This document shows positions 59,780-64,000 of a stretch of DNA of 64,000 bases, piece after piece. Position numbers and translations under genes: made by a program. The DNA lies in NCBI GenBank assembly GCA_964600025.1, contig CAZRHJ010000004.1:14799-78798 (forward strand), given 5' to 3'. The DNA is from JADFUS01 sp964600025. Its GTDB lineage: Bacteria; Bacteroidota; Bacteroidia; Bacteroidales; Rikenellaceae. The notes below the pieces were generated by a model, which was not told the origin of the DNA, searched no databases, and was given only the letters and a program-made list of their open reading frames with translations. Every line of letters starts with the position of its first letter. Within the stretch, counting starts at the first letter, position 1.

Positions 59780-61435
59780 ATGTCTTTCAAAAAGAAATAT
59801 TTAATATTACCAGTTTTAGTTCTTAGTTTTTTTGTTTTTGTTGGATTTTCCAAACAAGACTTCAATATTAGTCGAAACTTAGAGCTTATGTTCAATGTTG
59901 TCAAAAGTGTTAATCTATACTATGTTGATACTATCGACAACGACAAAATGGCAAAACGTGGCATAGATGCTATGTTGTCTGCACTTGATCCTTACACAGA
60001 ATATATTTCTAAGGAGGAGATGAATAATTTTAAGACTATGACTACTGGTAAATATGGTGGTTTGGGTTCGGCAATTCGTAAACCTTTTGGCTCAAAATAT
60101 ATTGTTCTTGACGAGATTACAGAGGGTTTTCCAATCTACAAATCTGGTCTTATGCCGGGGGACTCAATTATTGCAGTAGATAGTGTGGATATGACAGATG
60201 CAAGTGCTGAAAAAGTCAGCAGTGCAATGAAAGGTACGCCCGAAACAGAGGTTGTCCTTACGGTCAAATCTATCAAAGATGGTCAAAAACGTGATTATAA
60301 ACTTAAACGTGAACAAATATCTGTTAGCCCTATTGGCTATGCGGGAATGTATAACGAAGAAATAGGTATTATTGTATTTACAGATTTTACAGAGGGTAGT
60401 GGTGAGCGTTTTCGTGCTGAGGTTGAAAAACTTAAAGCTAACAACAACCTTAAAGGTTTGGTTATAGACCTTAGAGGTAATGGTGGAGGTATCATAGATG
60501 AATCAATTACACTTCTTTCGTCTTTTGTTCCCAAAAACACTCATATTACTTCGCTAAAAGGTCGTGGAAATGTGTCGCACAAAGATTATTATACCCACCA
60601 AGAACCAATAGATACTCTTTTGCCTTTGGCTGTTATCATTAATCGACAGTCTGCGTCGGCAAGTGAGATTGTAGCAGGTTCGCTCCAAGACTTAGATCGT
60701 GCGGTTATTATAGGTGAGAAATCTTTGGGCAAAGGACTTGCACAACGCCCACAAGACATTGGTTATGGTGCAATGGTTAAAATAACTATTGCAAAATACT
60801 ATATCCCAAGTGGAAGATGTATCCAAGCTATTGACTATTCGCACCGAAATGCAGACGGAACAGTAAACAAAGTTGCAGACTCGCTTCGTAATAAATTCCA
60901 AACCAAAAATGGTCGTACGGTTTACGACGGAGGAGGTATTGAACCAGATATTAAATCCAAACAAGAATACATTAATCTATTTTGTGCAAGTGCTATTGCA
61001 CGTGGTTATTTAGCCGACTATGCAAATGCTTATAGAGTTAAATACCCTACGATTGGTAGTGTTCGAGATTTTGAGATTAGTGATAGTGATTATGCAGAGT
61101 TTGCAAAAACACTTAATGGTAAAATCATTGAGTTTACTTCTGTAACAGAGAATAATTTTGATAAATTGCTTGAATCTGCCAAAAAAGAAGAATACTATTC
61201 TAAAATTGAAAAAGAATTAGAGTCTATCAAAACTATCTTGAAAGAGCGAAATACTGCAAAATCTCTTCAAGAGAACAAAACTGTTATGAAAGAACTTTTG
61301 GCAATGGAAATTATTTCTCGCTACCAGTATTCTCGTGGTCGTATCGAATATTCTTTGGTTAAGGATAATATCCCAGAACAAGCAGTTAAAATTGTTTCGG
61401 ATATAGAGAAATATAAAAATATTTTGAAAAAATAA
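59780..61435 (+). CDS. C-terminal processing protease (S41)
   Basis: 551 residues. N-terminal signal/anchor helix (about 8-25), PDZ domain (about 85-170, with GFPIYKSGLMPGDSIIAVD), and the S41 protease core with the catalytic serine in RQSASASEIVAGSL near 296 and the lysine in GEKSLGKGLAQ near 321. C-terminal helical extension rich in charged residues. Periplasmic; Ctp proteases trim envelope proteins. Stop overlaps the next start by one base. Confidence 0.95.
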   Translation: MSFKKKYLILPVLVLSFFVFVGFSKQDFNISRNLELMFNVVKSVNLYYVDTIDNDKMAKRGIDAMLSALDPYTEYISKEEMNNFKTMTTGKYGGLGSAIRKPFGSKYIVLDEITEGFPIYKSGLMPGDSIIAVDSVDMTDASAEKVSSAMKGTPETEVVLTVKSIKDGQKRDYKLKREQISVSPIGYAGMYNEEIGIIVFTDFTEGSGERFRAEVEKLKANNNLKGLVIDLRGNGGGIIDESITLLSSFVPKNTHITSLKGRGNVSHKDYYTHQEPIDTLLPLAVIINRQSASASEIVAGSLQDLDRAVIIGEKSLGKGLAQRPQDIGYGAMVKITIAKYYIPSGRCIQAIDYSHRNADGTVNKVADSLRNKFQTKNGRTVYDGGGIEPDIKSKQEYINLFCASAIARGYLADYANAYRVKYPTIGSVRDFEISDSDYAEFAKTLNGKIIEFTSVTENNFDKLLESAKKEEYYSKIEKELESIKTILKERNTAKSLQENKTVMKELLAMEIISRYQYSRGRIEYSLVKDNIPEQAVKIVSDIEKYKNILKK

Positions 61436-62286
61436 TGAAAACAAAAATACTTGTAACAGGTTGCGACGGTCAGTTGGGCAGAAGTCTGCAAGATGCAGTA
61501 AATAATTACCCAAATTTTGAATTTGTTTTTACCGACATCAAAGAACTTGATATTTGTTCGCAATCAGCAGTTAGGGAATATTTGCTTTCGCAACAACCTC
61601 AATGGGTTATCAATGCGGCAGCTTACACAAATGTTGATAAAGCTGAATCCGAAACCCAAAAGGCTTTGGAGTTGAATGCTACTGCTGTTGGATATTTAGC
61701 AGAGGAATCCAAAAACATTGAAGCAGGGTTTGTCCATATCTCCACAGACTATGTTTTCAGAGGTGATGAGCCAAAAGCACTAACTGAGGAAGATTTGCCG
61801 TCGCCTATTTCTGTATATGGTATCACGAAGCTCCAAGGAGAGATTGAGGCTCAAAAAAATCCACGACATATAATTTTACGTACAAGTTGGTTGTATAGCA
61901 AATACGGCAAAAATTTTGTCAAAACAATGATGCAATTATCTACCGAAAAATCAGATGTATCAGTAGTTGCCGACCAGTGGGGTAGTCCAACTCTGGCAGA
62001 TGATTTAGTAATTGCAATTATGACAGCAATTCAAAACCCTACTTATGGTATCTATCATTTCTCAAACGAGGGAGTAGCTACTTGGGCAATGTTTGCCGAA
62101 AAAATTATGGAACTTATTGGTTCGGATTGTGTCGTTAAATCAATTACTTCCAAAGAATTTAACTCTGAGGCAGAACGCCCAGAATATTCTATTCTGAACA
62201 AAGAGAAATTCTCAAAAACATTTGGTGTAACTATACCAGATTGGGAGATTAGTTTAGAAAATTTCATTGAAAAATTAAATAACTAA
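61435..62286 (+). CDS. rfbD: dTDP-4-dehydrorhamnose reductase
   Basis: 283 residues. Extended SDR fold: Rossmann motif TGCDGQLG near the N-terminus, AAYTNVDKAES, STDYVFRGD, active-site YGITK (Tyr and Lys) and RTSWLYSKYGKNFVKTM. The last step of dTDP-L-rhamnose synthesis for surface polysaccharides. No rfbA, B or C genes here: unusual, since they normally form one cluster. Coupled to the S41 protease gene by a one-base overlap. Confidence 0.92.
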   Translation: MKTKILVTGCDGQLGRSLQDAVNNYPNFEFVFTDIKELDICSQSAVREYLLSQQPQWVINAAAYTNVDKAESETQKALELNATAVGYLAEESKNIEAGFVHISTDYVFRGDEPKALTEEDLPSPISVYGITKLQGEIEAQKNPRHIILRTSWLYSKYGKNFVKTMMQLSTEKSDVSVVADQWGSPTLADDLVIAIMTAIQNPTYGIYHFSNEGVATWAMFAEKIMELIGSDCVVKSITSKEFNSEAERPEYSILNKEKFSKTFGVTIPDWEISLENFIEKLNN

Positions 62287-62312
62287 ATAAAAATTAACCA
62301 AAACAAAAATCT

Positions 62313-63689
62313 ATGAAAAAAATTGTTTTAGCAGTTTCGGCTGTTGTAATGAGTGCAAGTGTTTTCGCACAAGCTCTTACTCAAAAAGACATTCAGGAGA
62401 TTAAAGGTAGCTTTGTAAAAGATGCCAACACAACAGCAATTCAAAATATGCTGACTTCTGACAAAAACATTCGTAACAAAACTCTTAATCACGAATTGAG
62501 TGGCAAGATTGACCATTTCTTCAAATATAGAGTTGATGTTAAAGGTATTACAGATCAGCACAGTTCAGGCCGTTGTTGGATGTTTACATCTATGAATGCT
62601 CTTCGTCCAACAGTAATGAAAAAATACAATCTTTCAAATTTTGATTTTTCTCATAACTATTTGTATTTCTGGGATATGTTCGAGAAAAGTAACTTGTTCC
62701 TTGAAAACATTATTGCTACTGCATCAACAGATATGGGCGATAGAGAGGTTTCATCTTTCTTCTCTTCTCCAGTAGGTGATGGTGGTGTATGGAACTTGTT
62801 TTACAATGTTGCAGAAAAATATGGCGTTGTTCCACAAGAAGTTATGCCAGAGACTCAACACTCAAACAACACTGGTCAAATGGGTAGTTTCTTGAATGAA
62901 ACTCTACGTGCTGGTGGTTGGAAAATCCGTACAATGGCTGCTGAGGGAGCAAAAGAAAATGCTCTACGTGCAGAGAAAACAGTTATTATGAAAGATGTTT
63001 ACAGATTGTTGGCTCTTTGTCTTGGCGAACCTCCATACGAGTTCACTTGGAGATACTACGACAATGACGGCAAACTTCAAACTGTAAAAACTAATGCTAT
63101 GGATTTCTACAAAGGTATTACTCCTGAGAACTACAATCCACAGACACTTATTATGATTATGAACGACCCAACACGTGAGTACTACAAAGTTTATGACATC
63201 AAAAACTACCGTAACACTTACGAAGGTATCAACTGGGTTTATCTAAACTTGCCAAACGAAGATATTAAAACTGCTGCTTTGGCATCTATCAAAGATAATA
63301 CTCCTATGTATGCTTCTTGCGACGTTGGCAAACAATACAATGGTGCAGAAGGTATCTGCGACCCAGAAATGTATAACTACGAAGCTCTTTTGGGTATCAA
63401 TCTTAAAATGGACAAAAAAGCACGTATTTTGACTCGCCAATCTGGCTCTGCTCACGCTATGCTTATTATGGCTTGTGATACAGACGAGAACGACAAACCA
63501 GTAAAATGGCAGTTCGAAAATAGCTGGGGTCCATCTGCAAACCATAACGGTTATTTGACATTCACAGACAAATGGTTTGACGAATATATGTTTAGAGTTG
63601 TTATCGACAAAAAATATTTGAACGAGAAAGCAATCAAAGCATTAGACAGCAAACCAATCAGTTTACCAGTTTGGGACTATATGTTCTAA
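62313..63689 (+). CDS. C1 family aminopeptidase (bleomycin hydrolase type), secreted
   Basis: 458 residues. Signal peptide MKKIVLAVSAVVMSASVFAQ. Papain-like fold with catalytic Gln-Cys in DQHSSGRCWMFTSMN near 85-99, His in GSAHAML and Asn in FENSWG near 395. The long family (PepC/bleomycin hydrolase) fits. In most bacteria these are cytoplasmic; a signal peptide is usual for Bacteroidetes homologues. Codon use resembles well-expressed genes. A strong terminator follows. Confidence 0.93.
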   Translation: MKKIVLAVSAVVMSASVFAQALTQKDIQEIKGSFVKDANTTAIQNMLTSDKNIRNKTLNHELSGKIDHFFKYRVDVKGITDQHSSGRCWMFTSMNALRPTVMKKYNLSNFDFSHNYLYFWDMFEKSNLFLENIIATASTDMGDREVSSFFSSPVGDGGVWNLFYNVAEKYGVVPQEVMPETQHSNNTGQMGSFLNETLRAGGWKIRTMAAEGAKENALRAEKTVIMKDVYRLLALCLGEPPYEFTWRYYDNDGKLQTVKTNAMDFYKGITPENYNPQTLIMIMNDPTREYYKVYDIKNYRNTYEGINWVYLNLPNEDIKTAALASIKDNTPMYASCDVGKQYNGAEGICDPEMYNYEALLGINLKMDKKARILTRQSGSAHAMLIMACDTDENDKPVKWQFENSWGPSANHNGYLTFTDKWFDEYMFRVVIDKKYLNEKAIKALDSKPISLPVWDYMF

Positions 63690-63705
63690 TCCTTCCAACA
63701 AAATT

Positions 63706-63746
63706 AAAAGGCTCAATCATAGTTACTATGGTTGAGCCTTTTTTTA
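63706..63746 (+). terminator. intrinsic terminator of the C1 peptidase gene
   Basis: AAAAGGCTCAA-t-CATAG, loop TTA, CTATG-g-TTGAGCCTTTTTTT. Confidence 0.9.
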
Positions 63747-63763
63747 GCAATATATACTAATAT

Positions 63764-63905
63764 TATTGTCTACGAAAAATGAAACTCGCCTATCTCGTCT
63801 ATTTAATTTATTGTTATAGCTTACGTACGGCAGTACGCTACGTTATGAATATCAGTAAGATATACTAATTTTTTGTTTTGAGAAAGTTTTATTGAACAAT
63901 AATAT
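63764..63905 (+). repeat. dispersed palindromic repeat, copy N
   Basis: TATTGTCTACGAAAAATGAA, CTCGCCTATCTCGTCTATTT, central CGTAC-ggca-GTACG with CTACGTTATGAATATCAG; the right arm is decayed, and the end GAACAATAATATT is only partly kept. The window's last 95 bases hold no recognisable gene. Confidence 0.8.
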
Positions 63906-64000
63906 TTATGTATTCATTTTTATCGAAGAAAATTTGTCTTTTTATTAAATGTTTTACTATATTGCAAGCGATAACTTAAATTATATAATAGTTGCACTAA

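Noticed and set aside
1348..63905. CRISPR array or integron-type attC array as explanation of the repeats
   Set aside because: Copies are kilobases apart, in both orientations, each a palindrome of about 150 bp separated by ordinary genes; no spacers, cas genes or integrase.

Overview
The window comes from a low-GC (roughly one third G+C), probably anaerobic member of the Bacteroidales. Three things point there. Many genes are preceded by the Bacteroidetes promoter pattern TTTG-(about 20 nt)-TAnnTTTG. Shine-Dalgarno sequences are almost absent (infC is the exception). The gene content is typical of the order: a fused CcsB-CcsA, an AraC/TPR hybrid regulator, the RsmD-DUF3822 pair, imelysin with a di-heme oxidoreductase, a stand-alone biotin-containing carboxylase subunit, and a class III ribonucleotide reductase. 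I see no rRNA, phage, CRISPR array, transposase or conjugation gene. It is a core chromosomal stretch.

Layout. 1-6.6 kb: 3' end of a lacZ-type beta-galactosidase, rpoN, a dus gene, a B12-binding radical SAM protein and a GNAT protein. 6.7-13.2 kb: biotin-containing carboxylase/decarboxylase subunit, a membrane protein, cdd, a DUF4919 protein, lpdA, ung. 13.3-18.6 kb: HAD phosphatase, thrS, infC (non-AUG start), a MATE pump, tRNA-Asn. 18.7-26.5 kb: aspS, the tadA-dprA-tatD-ansA operon and an ExbB/ExbD operon. 26.7-33.7 kb: YbaK-like deacylase, aminopeptidase P, two M23 endopeptidases and, divergently, alaS. 34-41 kb: outer-membrane porin, imelysin lipoprotein, di-heme lipoprotein and cytochrome c synthase CcsBA. 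41-47.6 kb: asnS, a gate-domain membrane protein, rsmD-DUF3822-pilin-like operon, a RecD-like helicase, rsmI. 47.8-53.5 kb: a deoxynucleotide-supply region with a cobalamin riboswitch, nrdD-nrdG, a NYN/cold-shock fusion, thyA and folA. 53.5-64 kb: S9-like hydrolase, two tiny unknown genes, a PAP2-like membrane protein, an AraC/TPR regulator, a candidate small RNA, comF, S41 protease, a dTDP-4-dehydrorhamnose reductase and a C1 aminopeptidase.

The feature that runs through the whole window is an uncharacterised dispersed repeat. It is about 150-160 bp, a long imperfect palindrome with ends like TATTGTCTGCTAAAAA and TTTTTACCAGACAGCAATA. I count about 14 full, partial or decayed copies, all intergenic, many pressed directly against stop codons and several between convergent genes. 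Two copies differ by a compensatory base-pair change in the stem, so the fold itself seems to be maintained.

Other points worth attention: a cobalamin riboswitch placed before an anaerobic (B12-independent) ribonucleotide reductase; infC with an AUA/AUU start, a strong Shine-Dalgarno and a leader hairpin, but no rpmI-rplT behind it; the porin-imelysin-di-heme-CcsBA locus with a candidate operator; and a promoter-to-terminator transcription unit without an ORF at about 58.35-58.49 kb.
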